Source of the DNA: Haplosporangium gracile | Taxonomy: Eukaryota > Mortierellomycota > Mortierellomycetes > Mortierellales > Mortierellaceae | Assembly: GCA_015499985.1 (NCBI GenBank) | Contig: JAAAUF010000004.1 | Span: 1-64,000, forward strand | Reading direction: 5' to 3' | Length of the DNA stretch: 64,000 nucleotides | Shown: in pieces, positions 35,592 through 47,687 of the stretch | Position numbering within the stretch: position 1 is the first letter of the stretch | Layout of the letters: every line of letters starts with the position of its first letter | Made by a program: the position numbers and the translations under genes | The notes under the pieces: model-generated | Database searches by the model: none | What the model was told of the DNA's origin: nothing | What the model saw: only the letters and a program-made list of their open reading frames with translations

Positions 35592-38500
35592 ATGGCTGCA
35601 ATCGCCCACCGGAACTCAAAGACCAAAAGCAGGCATGGCAACAAGCCTATGCCTCCGGAATTGATTCTCCAAGAGACCACTCCTCAACAATCCCAGACAC
35701 TCTCCAGCAACTCTTCCTCAAGTATAAATAGTCAACCTCCACAACAAGTATCACATCAACATCAGCAACAGCAACAACATGGAGCATTTCAGGGACAGCG
35801 ACAACAAAGACAGCCATTAACTCTCAGCGATCCCCACAGCGGGGTAGGAGGACTAGGACTAGGACTAGGAGGTGGAGGAGGTGTGACCCAGTTTCAGACC
35901 TATACCGCCCAATATCCATCCTATCGCCCCTACACTCCAACGACTCCCACAACACCCACCGCTCTTCACCCCATCGCCATCCCTATGACCCCGACAGCAG
36001 GCGCAGGATTGTCTATCTCACCCCGATCAGAACACTCTGCATCATTTCCAAGTCTACCCAAACCGGCCAGCACGGCGGGAGGACTCTTTCCATACGGCAA
36101 AGGTGGCCACCGTGGCAGCATCACCCGCCGCATGCCAAGTAACGAGCTCTCGTTGTACGATCCATATCGCTCGCGTCAACCGGGCATGTCCGCCAACAGG
36201 GTGAAGAATGGTAAGCAAGAAAAAAAGAAACACGACACAGTGGCCTAAATGATTGAAGGACCCTGGGTGGTGTTACAGTTCAACCAGGAAATCCCATTTT
36301 CCATGTCCCATAAGGTCCATTAATATTTGGCGGGATAGGAGTTTTCCACGCGTTCTTTTTTTCGCCTTTTTTTTTTTTTTTTGTGGTTTATTTGCCATGC
36401 GAAGTGTGTGCATTCCGATAGAGTCCACAGTTGTGTTCTTTCTGTTCAGTCATCCTGTTACTTCTTCCTCTCCCACCCTCTTCCTTTGACTTGATCCTTC
36501 CAACAAAAAAGTCATGATCATGGTCATTATTATTATCAATGATGGCGGTGCTCGATCTCTCACACCATTTTTGCCACTTGACGATCTCTCTCACTCTCCT
36601 ATTTACGTTCTATACCCATTCAACATTATTTTTACGCGCACGCTCTTGTTTACAAGAGAGACAAGAGAGTGGCCATCGTTGTTATTTATTCTTGGATGGA
36701 TTGCGATAACAGAATAGGGTTGGACGATACAAATCGGATTGGATTGTGGGACAACAATAATCGTAAAATTGAAGATTCATACAAACAAAACAACAAAATG
36801 AGACGGTGTTGAGAGGGAGAGAGAGACGCAGAATGAGAGAATGGCGCGGGCAACCACAAAATCCTAAGTGAATAGAAAAATAATAACGAGGAGGTGCAGG
36901 GAGAAGCCAGATGCTTATTATGACATTTTCAAGGAGAAAGGGCTTCTTGAGATCTCTTTGGCTATCTCACGAAAACAAAGAACAACAAGAAATGACCCCT
37001 TTGCTCGGTTATCTGTCATTTTTTTCTTTCTTTTTGGGCCTATGGACGATCGGTCGACACATTCCGACTTTTGTGCTTCGCTTCAAGACATGATGTGAAC
37101 TCCAGACTACCCTCTGTCGTACATACACATACAAATACATACACATGCATTACTTGCAACACCCTCAATAGTTCCAAACGACCATTGTCTCCCTTTATCT
37201 CTCAAAGCCTTGTTTTTCTCAATAAATAACCGAGAGGCGGGAGTGGCATGTTTGCGAGCCCTTTTTAAAAGGAGGTTGGTGACCAAAATAAAATAGACAA
37301 AAAAGGAGTGTGGAGTGTGTTTAGTCAGTTCGCATGCTGAGCTGATGTTCTAGCATGATGAGAGCACAAGAGGGGCAAAAGGAAAAGGGCGAGGCGAAAA
37401 ACACAGACGGGATGACCAAACTGAGCGAGGATGCGGATAATCATTTGAGAACAATTGTGAAGGAACGAATGCAAGCAAAAAAAAAAAAAAAAAAAAGCTT
37501 CACTCAACTCTTCGCGACCACCATGCACGCCCAGACCCCAATTGCGCTTGACAAAGATCAAAACTGACATGGCTGCTACTCCTTTCATCGAACACCTTTA
37601 TGAATAGAATATCAAGCTCAGTCCCCAAAGCGTGACAGTCCAGCGACCTTCCCCCAGCAGCCCCAGCCATACTACAGCGGACATGGATCAAACGAGGAAC
37701 TACACAGTTTGCACATTCAACTGCTGGATGGAAGTGGATTGACGGACGAACAGGCTTTTGTGATGATGCACCCTCCACCATCCATCGGCCAGCGGGAGGA
37801 TCAATACCGTCCCTCGCCAACACTCGTCGCCAGCCAAACATTGGCTGCATCTTACACCGGACGGCCCGAGTCGCCCTTCCAGCTATATCTGCCTTACCAG
37901 CCCTACAGCAATCAGCAACAGCTGCCTTCACCTACTATTGCAGACACATACAGATCAAGCGGATCAATGTCATCACCGGGTCTGGGGCCGTATTTCAGTC
38001 ATTACGGCGGTCACGAGGAGCGATCGGAATACAAGGCGGACCCGTATAGGTCGGCCTATTCTCAGTCAGCCAGCAATAACCACACCAACAACAATAACAA
38101 CAGCGCGGCAGCGGCGGCCAGTCTCCATTCGCCCTATTTGGGCTCAGGCGGTGGCTCGCCCAACATGCACGAGGACTTTTCATCCTCGTTCGAGTCACGC
38201 CTTTCTGGCCTCAGCAGTCAACCCAACAGCAGTAACAGTCTACGATACCCGATGCGTGACCTGGCGGGCCAGGACTCGAATCAAGCCCTCTCAGCCTCTT
38301 ACTATGAACATGGACGCAACCAGCTACAACAATCCAAGAAGGCGACCGCAACTGCAGCATACAGCCAAAATGGCGCCATGAACTCGGACCCGGATCTCCC
38401 AACGGCGGGCGCCAGTCCCTCAAGCAAACACACTCGCCAGTCGACGAGCCAACATCCATCCCAGCCTTCAAAGACGGATTCTTCAGGAACCAAGAAGGCA

Positions 38501-39636
38501 AAGACGGTGGAGGAGGATGAAGATGACGAAATCCTTCAGAAGCTCGGTGTCCTGTCTGCCGGAAGCAGTGCTTCAAGGAGCGGCCACACCAGGAGCGGTC
38601 TGACCCAAGCCAGCGGCCGGTCCCGCAGGAAGGGTCAATGGACCTCAGACTCTGAGGAGGAAGGGCGGGCAAAGGCAGGAGGTGCACGGAAACGTAAAGG
38701 AGGATCAGGCAGACAGAGGAGAGATGCCCAAGGACGATGCTGCTGCTGTACGACACGAGTTTGTGTCATCATCACACTGTCGTTCCTGGTCTGCTTGGGA
38801 CTCACTCTGTTCTTTGTCATTCCACGGTCGCCAATTTTCACGTATGAGTCGGTCATGTCGGGCGGACCCGTGCTGACCTCTAAAGATGGAATCGAGGAAC
38901 CCTTTCACATCCAACTCTTAGTCGACAGCACGGCTAACTATCTGCCCATCCGTCTAAACAGCCTTGACCTAAAGGTATGTCGCTGGTTGGATATTTCACC
39001 CACATGTTGTGCGAAAGAATGATATATAGAAGATTATAACTAACAGGTGCTGGTATAATGTGTCACCAATGTCAATAGATTTGGCTTGAGACAGAGAACA
39101 TCAAGATCGCAGACAACGTGAACCTGCTGTCCGCATTCGTGATTCAGCCTCGTGTCGAGGAGGTGGTCTCGATCCCGATGAAGCTCCAATACCGAGCCAC
39201 GACGAAGGGCAATGCTGTCGATGAGATCCTCGATGACCTAATCGAGGCCTGTACACCGACTTTACCATCGTCAAGGTCCAGGTCGCCCAAATTGCCCGAC
39301 AGCCAGCTTCTTGGTTTCGATGTTGTTGTGGGCGGAAAGCTCAACGTCTGGGGACTTTCTTGGGTCTGGAAACCCGAGTTTTCCTTCAGCGTTGAGAATA
39401 TTCCTTGCCCGGTCAATGCGGCTAACCAGCCCCTGGGCAACCCTTCATCGTCGTCTGGAGTGTTTACAATCCCCCCTGCGACCGCCTTTGTTGCGGGCGT
39501 TACTGCGGTAGTGCCATCAATGACTTTAGATCCATCGCAATCTACTGCTACTACTACTACTACTCATGCGTATGTGGTTGCTGGAAAGACGACTAGTGCA
39601 GCATCTTTCCCTTCACCCACACTCACCACCATCTAG
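35592..39636 (+). CDS. Single-pass membrane protein with LEA_2-like C-terminal domain
   Basis: The predicted product is 847 aa. Exons are 35592-36210, 37608-38974 and 39079-39636. The first ~580 residues are disordered: Gln/Pro/Ser-rich with short Gly, Asn and Ala runs, and candidate SH3/phospho sites. They end in an acidic patch (VEEDEDDEI) and a basic region (ARKRKGGSGRQRR). A palmitoylation-like RCCCCTTR motif is followed at once by one hydrophobic helix (VCVIITLSFLVCLGLTLFFVI). The ~250-residue C-terminal part (FHIQLLVDSTANYLPIRLNS, IWLETENIKI) has the beta-rich look of the LEA_2/WHy fold, which in plants and fungi faces the lumen or cell exterior. The topology (long cytosolic tail, lumenal LEA_2 domain) is inference. 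No fungal orthologue name is certain; a vacuolar or plasma-membrane scaffold is plausible. Confidence 0.72.
36211..37607 (+). other. 1.4-kb intron of the LEA-like membrane-protein gene
   Basis: Donor GTAAGC and acceptor TGAATAG join two disordered-region exons in phase (codon G|AA). The intron has poly-T (36369-36382) and poly-A (37479-37496) tracts and no conserved ORF. The exon join rests on phase and lack of stops, because the flanking protein is low complexity. Confidence 0.55.
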
Positions 39637-40128
39637 ATCTTGCATGTTACACTTTTTTTTCTATTTTTTTTTTTAACTTTTGCCGTTCAGTTTAAACTGA
39701 TTGTTGTTTCTGCATTCGCATCTTTTTATATAGCCTATCATTTTTACTTCTTTGTCTTTCTTTTTCTCACTTTGTGCTTGATTTTTCCCTACCTCCGTTT
39801 TTTATTCCTACCTTGCTTATTTCTCTTTTCTTGCAGCAATCATACTCTCATTGTACATATTAATCTCGTCTCATTAAAAATCACAAGGAACGGCTCCAGT
39901 TTTCTTTTTTTGTCCTTCTGCTACTTGGTACATGTTCTCGCGTTGTCGCAAAAAGCGTTTATTCATCTGTGGTTATTTTGTTTACTTGAACGTATGAAGT
40001 GCTTAAAGTGATTAGGGTATCAAAAGGACATGCAAATGCATGTACGTATGCATGTTGTTGTTTTTGGCAGGAGGGTGATGGAGGGGGGGAGGAAATGCTA
40101 AAGAGTAAAGATGAAAGATGCTAGTTGA
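39637..40128. other. Convergent intergenic, 3' UTRs
   Basis: The 492 bp between two convergent membrane-protein genes is T-rich on the left. It contains no gene and no recognised terminator beyond AT-rich DNA. Confidence 0.55.
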
Positions 40129-41013
40129 CTACAGACTGTTGTGAGGAGAGGGGTAGGGATTCATCATATTGCGGGCCCGTTCTTGAGATGGAATATCGTT
40201 GCCTCCTTCCATCTCATCCTCATTTAGCTCTTGCTTCTCCCTACTATTGTCCATATCATCGTCGTCGCAATGGTGTCGAGTGTGGATCTCGTCGTCTGGC
40301 ATCTCGTCAATATGAATCGTTACCATATCCGATTTCCCATCCCCAATCGGCGATAACCCACCACTCCCATCACTACCGTCCTTCTCGTCGCATCCATTAG
40401 CTCCTCCAGCTCCTACACGCGTGTTGGCGGTGGTTGCAGTCATACTTCGCGTTATGATGATTCTGTGCACTGGGTTCTCTCTTCCACCTGCCGCTGCTGC
40501 TGCTACAGTCCCGGTACCGGCAGAGATGTTGGGATGTGACGGTAATGGCGGTGAATTCGACGACGAGCCCAGTGGCGAAGAGATACTATTCCGTCCAGCC
40601 TTTGCTCCTCCCATTCCCCCGGCGGCTGCCTCCTCCTCTCTCTGTTTTTTCTTCTCCTCGGCACGTTTGTTCTTATGCGAAATATAATACATGGCCACCA
40701 CTCCTAGCAAAAAAAGCGCGCCGACACCAAAGCCCAAGACTACCAAAATAGTTTGGATGGTCGAGTTGACTTCGATCTGACCGATGTGTTCCCCTCCTCC
40801 TCCTCCTGCTTCACCGCTTTTGTTGGCTGTGTGGGGTGATGGTGAAGAGGAGGAGGGAGAATCGTAGGGGAGCTCGCCACTGTCGATGAAGCTGGAGAGG
40901 GGGGAGTCGTCGGGAAAGATTGTGCCGGGGATAATGGAATTGATTTCTGAGGTTGAGGGTGTGTTGCTGGAGGTTGAGGAGGAGAAGCTGGTGGAGGCTT
41001 GCATAGTTGCCAT
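40129..41013 (-). CDS. Single-pass membrane protein, Ser-rich ectodomain (Mid2/WSC-like layout)
   Basis: The product, 294 aa, is not recognised by sequence. Single exon; the start MATMQAS at 41013 follows in-frame non-ATG codons only. Residues 1-85 are Ser/Thr/Pro-rich without a clear signal peptide. One strong TM helix (IQTILVVLGFGVGALFLLGVV) ends with a basic stop-transfer segment (SHKNKRAEEKKKQ). The cytosolic tail is Gly/Ala/Ser-rich and closes with an acidic part (DEMPDDE, CDDDDMD, ELNEDEMEGG). This Ser-rich ectodomain, TM and acidic tail layout resembles cell-wall stress sensors of the Mid2/Wsc kind. That is an analogy of architecture, not proven homology. Confidence 0.65.
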   Translation of the reverse strand: MATMQASTSFSSSTSSNTPSTSEINSIIPGTIFPDDSPLSSFIDSGELPYDSPSSSSPSPHTANKSGEAGGGGGEHIGQIEVNSTIQTILVVLGFGVGALFLLGVVAMYYISHKNKRAEEKKKQREEEAAAGGMGGAKAGRNSISSPLGSSSNSPPLPSHPNISAGTGTVAAAAAGGRENPVHRIIITRSMTATTANTRVGAGGANGCDEKDGSDGSGGLSPIGDGKSDMVTIHIDEMPDDEIHTRHHCDDDDMDNSREKQELNEDEMEGGNDIPSQERARNMMNPYPSPHNSL

Positions 41014-44000
41014 TTTGTTGTAGATGTATTTAGGGTACAAGGAGGTAACAATGGGGGAGAGGATCGAATGAATAAGCGCAGATCGTAGTTCGAGCTGAGG
41101 AGAGAGACCTGGGAGATACGTTTTAGTTTGGACAGGCAAGGATTGTAAGCAGCGCAAGCTATGGATGAAATGACATTGGGGAAATAATGAGGACTAGAGG
41201 ATGAAGAGAAAAAGAGGTAAAAACTGATATAAAAGGAATAATAAAAAGCAAGGCGGTTAAAAGTGTTAAGAACAACTGCCAATGCAAAACAGAAAGATAA
41301 TAAAAAAAAGGGGGGGGGGGGCGCCCAACTGGTTCAAGAAAACGAAAACAAGAGAGCAAAGAACGAACGGACCATGTCATAGGAACGAAGAGAACTATTG
41401 GCTGAATATTCTTTATCAATAACGTGAATGAATAGAACGATTGCCGTGGTCCATGAGCGAACAAGAGCAAAGAAAGAAGATAAAAAAAACTAGGAGAAAA
41501 AAAATGAAGGTGGGGAGAGGGATTTGAAGGGGTCACCCATTCGTTGGCGCACACGGACGTGTATGTATTGTGCATGTGTTGTGTGGTCTTGTATAATGTA
41601 CATGTGCATGTGTGGCAAAAAAATACAGAAGCACCCAGATACAATTATCGCCAAGTAGCCGAAATGAGAACCCAGTTTGTGATGCAAAACCCATCTATCC
41701 ATATTCCAATATGGATAGGCGAGCAAAACGAGAACCACAAAGAAAGCATCCATTACAAGATAACCAGCCCCATGTTGTTGTTTGTTTATTGCAAGGCATG
41801 GCTGTCGATTTTACTGAGGAGATAAGTGTGGCCACAGGTCTAACGTGGTCATGTATTTTGTAGGATGGCGCAGAAAAGGGGATGAAAGAAATGAGGGGGG
41901 ATATAGTTTATTTTTCTTAACTGCAGTTGGAAATAAAGAGGGGGTGTTCAAGGGGACGGGAATGAGGGAAAATATTAACGGCTAGTCTGTCCGTCATGGG
42001 CCTTCGAGGGGAAGTGGAAGTGGGAGTGGGAGAGGGAGAGGGAGAGGGAGAGATACATGGAAGGAGTAAGAGGAAGAAAGGAGAGCGAGATAATGCATGA
42101 GGTGTAAGGCTACGAGATAAAAACAGGTAAGCCAGCTGGGTCTTCGTCTCGTCTCTTCTTTCAGTCCAGTTGCCGCAACTGAACAATGATGCCTACCCCA
42201 TCTCATTAGCTCCATATCCTCCTCCTCTGCCCTTGTATTTGGGATAGTGAGGGAGACCGTCCATGGACTTGGATATGGGACAGAACGGAGCGGGATTAAC
42301 CGGGAGCGAATACATTTGGCGGTATAAAAATATATCTATGATAAATACCTAGACACCCATTGATTGGCGAATGGTCGAAACTGATAGACGCGTATATTGA
42401 AAAGTCACGCCCAATTAGAATAGACCCAGCAAGTGGGTAAAATGAGGCGTTAGTCAACACACCAACCCCTCGTTTTTTTTGTGTGTTCGTCAGAGAGTCG
42501 AACATTCCTCATGCAATTAAGAGGCATACATACACACACAACGGACAAGCAAAAGCACGGACGAACAGGACAGGCGGGTGGACGGGGAGTACAACCAACA
42601 AACAATACATGAGCATGATGGAAGGGGAGAAAGGGGGAGGGACAGGCAGAGACAGAGAGAGGGAGAGAGAGAGGGAGAAACAGTGTGTGTGCGTATGTGG
42701 CGTGAGGCAGACAGATAAAAACGGAGGCTCGTCACTCTGTTGTAAATTCTCTCTTCGATACCCTGTCATTGTTCCCTGTCTGCCTTCTGTGGCTGCTCAT
42801 GCAGGGTCCAAGAGAACAGGGAACAAACAACACACACCATTCTTACATCCTTTCCTTCTCCCTCCGTCCGTCTGTCCTTGCCTATTTCGCATACGCAAAC
42901 AGCTGAAAAATGAAAATATCAAGGCCGCGTTTTTTCTTGTGGGTACGAGAGCAGTAAGAATCAAAGTGAGATGAATTGGCATATAATGGTGATAGCGGGT
43001 GAGAAAATAAAAAAGAGAGAGTGTCAATTCCATGTGTTTGTCTGACATTTCGCGTTCGCCTTCTGCGGGCAATTAGAGCAGATGTAATGACACGTTTTGC
43101 TTGCTTCTTACGTCGCTTGTCGAGTTTTTCGTGCCTCTTCACAACGTGGAGATGGGTACTCGATCTTTTATTCGCTCGTCTCTTCCTTATCAGCGAGCAT
43201 GCTGTTGCCATCATTGATTGACGGGACTAAGTTTAAGGAAAGACTTTCGCCTGCCTAATTGGTTCATTCGCGATAGCAGCCTCAGCTTATCCACTGATAA
43301 CGTGGAATCAAGGGACAGAAACATATATCAATCACTACGGGACAACACTGACCATTGCTACAGTCATTCGCTTTCTACTTGACGCAACCCAAGCTCTTGG
43401 TACGCAATCAGATGGTGGGACTCATTAGCACAGGTGTTTTGAAACTGCCTTTGTCGTTAGTTTCTCTTCTTTGAAAGGTGTCATGTCCATTTGACGCTTT
43501 TTTTCCTCGGACATGACGGGAGGTGGGAACAAAACAGTGTGCGTGTGTGCGCATGTGTGTGGAAGTGGCCCATAGGAGAACAAACCCCTGAGTCGAACCT
43601 CAATTTGGGAAACTGTTATTTAACAAAGGCAAGGGGGTTGGGAAGAGAAAAGAAAAAAATATGTGGGCTTTCCCAATTCAATGTGCCCCTTTCTTTTTTT
43701 TTCTTTCTTTCCTGTATCATTTTCAATGTCCCCTTTACTTCTTCCCGTTCACCTTTGTCCTGCCCTCTTTCTTGCTTTTACCTTTTTTCGTAGCCCTCTC
43801 CCTTTTTCCATGGCCCACCCCTTGTTTTTTTTTTTACTTTGCCTGTCACTTGCAACACTTTCCCGTCGTTTGTTTGTTTTATTCTTGCATTGGAGTATAT
43901 TTTTCAGTTAGTCGCGGGTGCCTTAGATGACGACAAGGACCTAAACGTTTGCGATGTGATATGAAGCATGGGTATTAGCCTCTTTTTTACTCATTTCTCT

Positions 44001-46103
44001 TGGTGGACACTTGGGCTAATTGGACCAAAGGATGGCGCAGGTCCCGGAGTAAAATAAGAAACAAACAAGAGAAGGCGCGAATTATTCTTGGGAGAATGAG
44101 AGTGGGGCATCATGAGTTACCGGGAGCTGTTTTGCTTCCACTATTCGTTTAGGTTCCCGTCCTCCTTCCTTTTTGCTTGACTTATTTCACTCCTTAATAT
44201 TCATGAGCAATGTAAAGAGTAAGTATTGAGAAAGAATTCATTGAGAATTGGCAAGGGGGTGAAAGGAAAGAAAAAAAGAAACAACTTGGGCGACGAAGAA
44301 GAAGGGCGACTTTCAACATTCGTACATTCATATCCTGCCAAAAGACTTAATCTGCCTTTTTTCGCTTCCACTCTTCTCTTTCTTGATTTCCTCGTTTTCT
44401 TTCTCCGCCCCCCCCCCCTTCATCCTCTTTCTCCTCCTCATTCTGCTCTCCCTCTGCTCCACCCTTTCCTTGTCCCTTCTCCTCGCTATACATACACATA
44501 TCGTTTTATTTCTTTGCGTTTCTAGTTGCTTACCTGCCTCTTTTCTTCTTGTCCCTGTTCCCTTCCCTTCCCTTCTCATCCCTTCCCTTTCCCTTCCCTT
44601 TCTGTTCCATTCCATTCCCTTACTTGTCCCTCTTTTTCGTTCATTGCTCTTTTACTTGCTCTCGCTATCACTCTGCCTTCTCTCTCTCTTTCCCTTATTT
44701 CTTCTCTCTCTCTGTCTCTCTGTTCTCTCTCTCTTCCTTCCCTTCCTCTTCTCCGACATACCCTCTCTCTCTCCGTCTGTTTCGCCTTCCCTGTCTGTTG
44801 GACCTTGCCTGTTGTTTGACTAGCGCGCAGTATGTCCAAAAGCGTTTTTTTTTGTACCTGTGCTCTCTTCCCCCTCCTCCTCCTCCCCTCCTTCCCTCGC
44901 CCTCAATACAACCACACATTCACACACGCACACATACACAAACAGCATACACACACATACGTGTGCACCCTCGTTGATGCGTGGCGTTAAATTATATTCA
45001 CAATCCCTGCCTTGCCAACCAACATCAACGCAACACAACAAACAACCAAAAAAAAACTCTCCGAACCAACAAACAAATTCACAAGTTGTACCTTCTGTAT
45101 ACAGCACAACGACACAGGCAGACAACAGCAAATGGCCATGCACTATTACATCCTTTTAAACACATCCGTCTTCTCCACTCATCTATCCTGATTGTGTCGT
45201 GCATACCTGTCAATTCCTTCTGTCTCTCAGTCCTTATCTCGGGCCCTTCTATCCCTTTCATTTTCTTGTTGCTTACTCATTCACGAATTGTCTCTTCATG
45301 TTGTTCCATTTGATCTCTGAAATACATTATGGTTGCACGACAAACTGTGCAGCAACTATACGCGTGTGCAATTCGGTGCAGGTCATCATGAATTAGAGGC
45401 CATTTAACCCTTGTACTTTTGCGTGATGACATGGAACGATCGACATGATCTTCAGAGTACAACCTTGAAACAACAGAGCGGATGCGGGTGTGAAGAGAGG
45501 CCATACCATAAGGCGATAAGGTGCGGGAAAATTCTGCGCAGAAGGTTATGAACGACGTTTGTGTTTACAAGACACACCAAATACTCGGTTACAGTCAGAT
45601 CCTCCAACCTTTTGGTTGGAGAAGCAGAGCATTCGAAGAGGAGAGAGGGTACTAAATATAGGCATCTTAACACAAACAAACAAGCAGAAAAGTCTTCCAT
45701 CCCTCCCTTTTGCTATCCTCACAACCTCCTGGTCGTCTAAATCATTCATTGTTCTTTTTCTCATGGCATAATTGGGGCAAGCATCAGCTTTTACGACTTG
45801 TTTTTATGGATGGAAAGCCACACGGCTGTTACACGTGTTCTAATTGTTACATGATTTTTGCAACTATGTCTGGTGCAGCCGCCGTAATGCGAGCTGGATT
45901 TGTCTCGCCTATTCCAATTCATCATAATATTTCCACTACTTCAGGAGGTACCCTAACGCACATCTATTCTTTCTCCCTTTGTCTGCTATCCAGGTACCAA
46001 CTGGATACAAATACGCAGACCTTATCTCGCTTTAGCCTATTCCCCGTGTGAAAGGTAAGAACTCCATTAAAAAAAACATGACGCCTTCTAACCAAAAAAA
46101 AAA

Positions 46104-46127
46104 AAAAACGCGTCCAGACGCGTTTTT
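46104..46127. promoter_or_regulatory. Inverted pair of ACGCGT (MCB-like) motifs
   Basis: Perfect 11-bp arms, AAAAACGCGTC and GACGCGTTTTT, are separated by CA. Each arm contains ACGCGT, the Mlu1 cell-cycle box bound by MBF (Mbp1/Swi6) in yeasts. The position, about 1.6 kb upstream of the HMGB-like gene, makes a regulatory role possible. As RNA it would form a stable hairpin with a U-rich end. Confidence 0.4.
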
Positions 46128-47032
46128 CCTTCCTCGAGCTTAAATTTTTCCACATCTCACTTTGTCAATTGAACACAACTCAAAAGCATAACAAACATGC
46201 ACCAAAGGAAAAAAAAACACAATGCACTGTACCCCTACCATGACCCCCACCCCCTTGTTTGTCATTGTACACAAGTTTTGGTACGACAAGCACCTTATTA
46301 GCGTGACATCTAGAAAGGGGTACGAGCGAAAAAAAAAAATGGGACAGGGGCATTGGAGCGCATGTAAAGAAGTGAAAAAGAAAATAGTGGCCAATTGGAA
46401 AAAAAAAACAATCATCAGGCAATACTTGATCAGCCGCGCTTCGATCTTTTCTTCTTCGCTGCACATGTACATCTTTTTTTGCGTTTTGGATTCAATGGAG
46501 GGGTTAGTGGGGTAAGGGAGAAGAGGGAGGAAAAGTGTGGGTGGAAAGTCGAATATCGAGGGGATCTCTTTTACTTCCGCATCATTTCTTTTTATTTTTT
46601 CACGCCTTGAAACACCACATGAGAGTTGAGAAATACAAGAAAAAAAAAGTTGGGTTTTTATTATGCAGAACTAGGTGCGAGATGAAGTCAGTGTGTTGAT
46701 AGTTGGCAGTAGGCGGGATAGAAGAGTGAGAAGAGAGAGAGAGAGGGGAGGGGGTTGAGGGTTGGCAGTGGATCCCTTTGTACGCCTTGTGTCTTCGCAT
46801 TCAACATGATTGAAGAGACGGAAGTTATATGAAGAAGATATTAAGCCAACATTTGCGATAGATGAATACGGCTGGGCGATCCGTCTAGTTGGAGCGAGTC
46901 CATGTGTGCATTGGAACGTCCTCGGTCGAGGGCTTTAGGCCCAAGAGAGAAAGAAATGGGAAGGAGTGAGAGGGAGTAATAATTCGATGATGGGGATTGA
47001 CGAAGTGAGAAGCCATCCGCGCGCGTGCGTGT

Positions 47033-47050
47033 ATGTGTGTGTGTGTGTGT
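47033..47050. repeat. (GT)n microsatellite
   Basis: About nine GT units are visible in non-coding DNA beside a CGCGCGTGCGTG stretch. Confidence 0.85.
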
Positions 47051-47687
47051 TTATGCCAAGCGATGGAAAATAAAGGAACAGGAAATAAGAATAGAGAAGA
47101 ATGACCGGATGGTACTCTTTGGCGGCAGTAACGGGATCAAAGAAAGAAAAGGCGCACTGTAGTTGTACCAGTTTCATTGATCCCTCGACTGTGTTTGTGT
47201 GTCCCTCTCACCCCCCTACTCTGCTGTTTGTGTCTCCTCCAACTCCCCTCTCTTCTCTATAGACTCTTCTCTACAGACTCTTCTTCGCACTTTCATTCTT
47301 GTTTTCTTTCCTTCTCTTGTTTTCCTCGTTCCTTGTCTTTCTGTCCCCCATTCATGAACAATGCCAATCAATTCAATTTTCCATTGATAAGTACTTTTGC
47401 GCCTCGCGTCTCGCTCTAACACCTTTTCATTATTCCTTTTTCACTCTCTACTTGAATTTATTTTTTCAGCCTTCCCGAACGCCTTTTCACCTCTTATTAT
47501 CCATACTATCCATCCCTTCCTCTCTGTCTTACTTCTCGTATCCCCTTTTCACGCACCTCTGTCATCATCATTTCGCCTGCCTGCTTCTCGACTCTCCTCC
47601 AAAAGACAGTAGATTATCCTTCTTTCCCCTTCAACCACTGTTCCAGCCTGAGAAAGCCCTTCAGGCAAACCCTCTTCCAACAAGCAT

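Larger units (their letters stand above)
41014..47687. other. 6.7-kb gene-poor divergent intergenic island
   Basis: This is the longest stretch without a supported gene, lying between the divergent Ser-rich membrane protein and the HMGB-like gene. It contains many short ORFs with no conserved motif. Sequence features are poly-G (41308-41320), a GGGAGA run (42030-42052), GAGA near 42655-42680, CCCTT repeats (44555-44615), CTCTCT stretches (44680-44780), CA-rich DNA (44915-44965), an ACGCGT palindrome (46104-46127) and a GT run (47033-47050). Both flanking genes may use it as promoter; a non-coding transcript is possible but not evident. Confidence 0.5.

Noticed and set aside
45867..46052. Possible tiny two-exon gene (about 46 codons, joined by a GTACCC...CCAG intron)
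   Set aside because: The frame can be made to join, but the product matches nothing I know, and chance joins of this size are common in this repeat-rich island.
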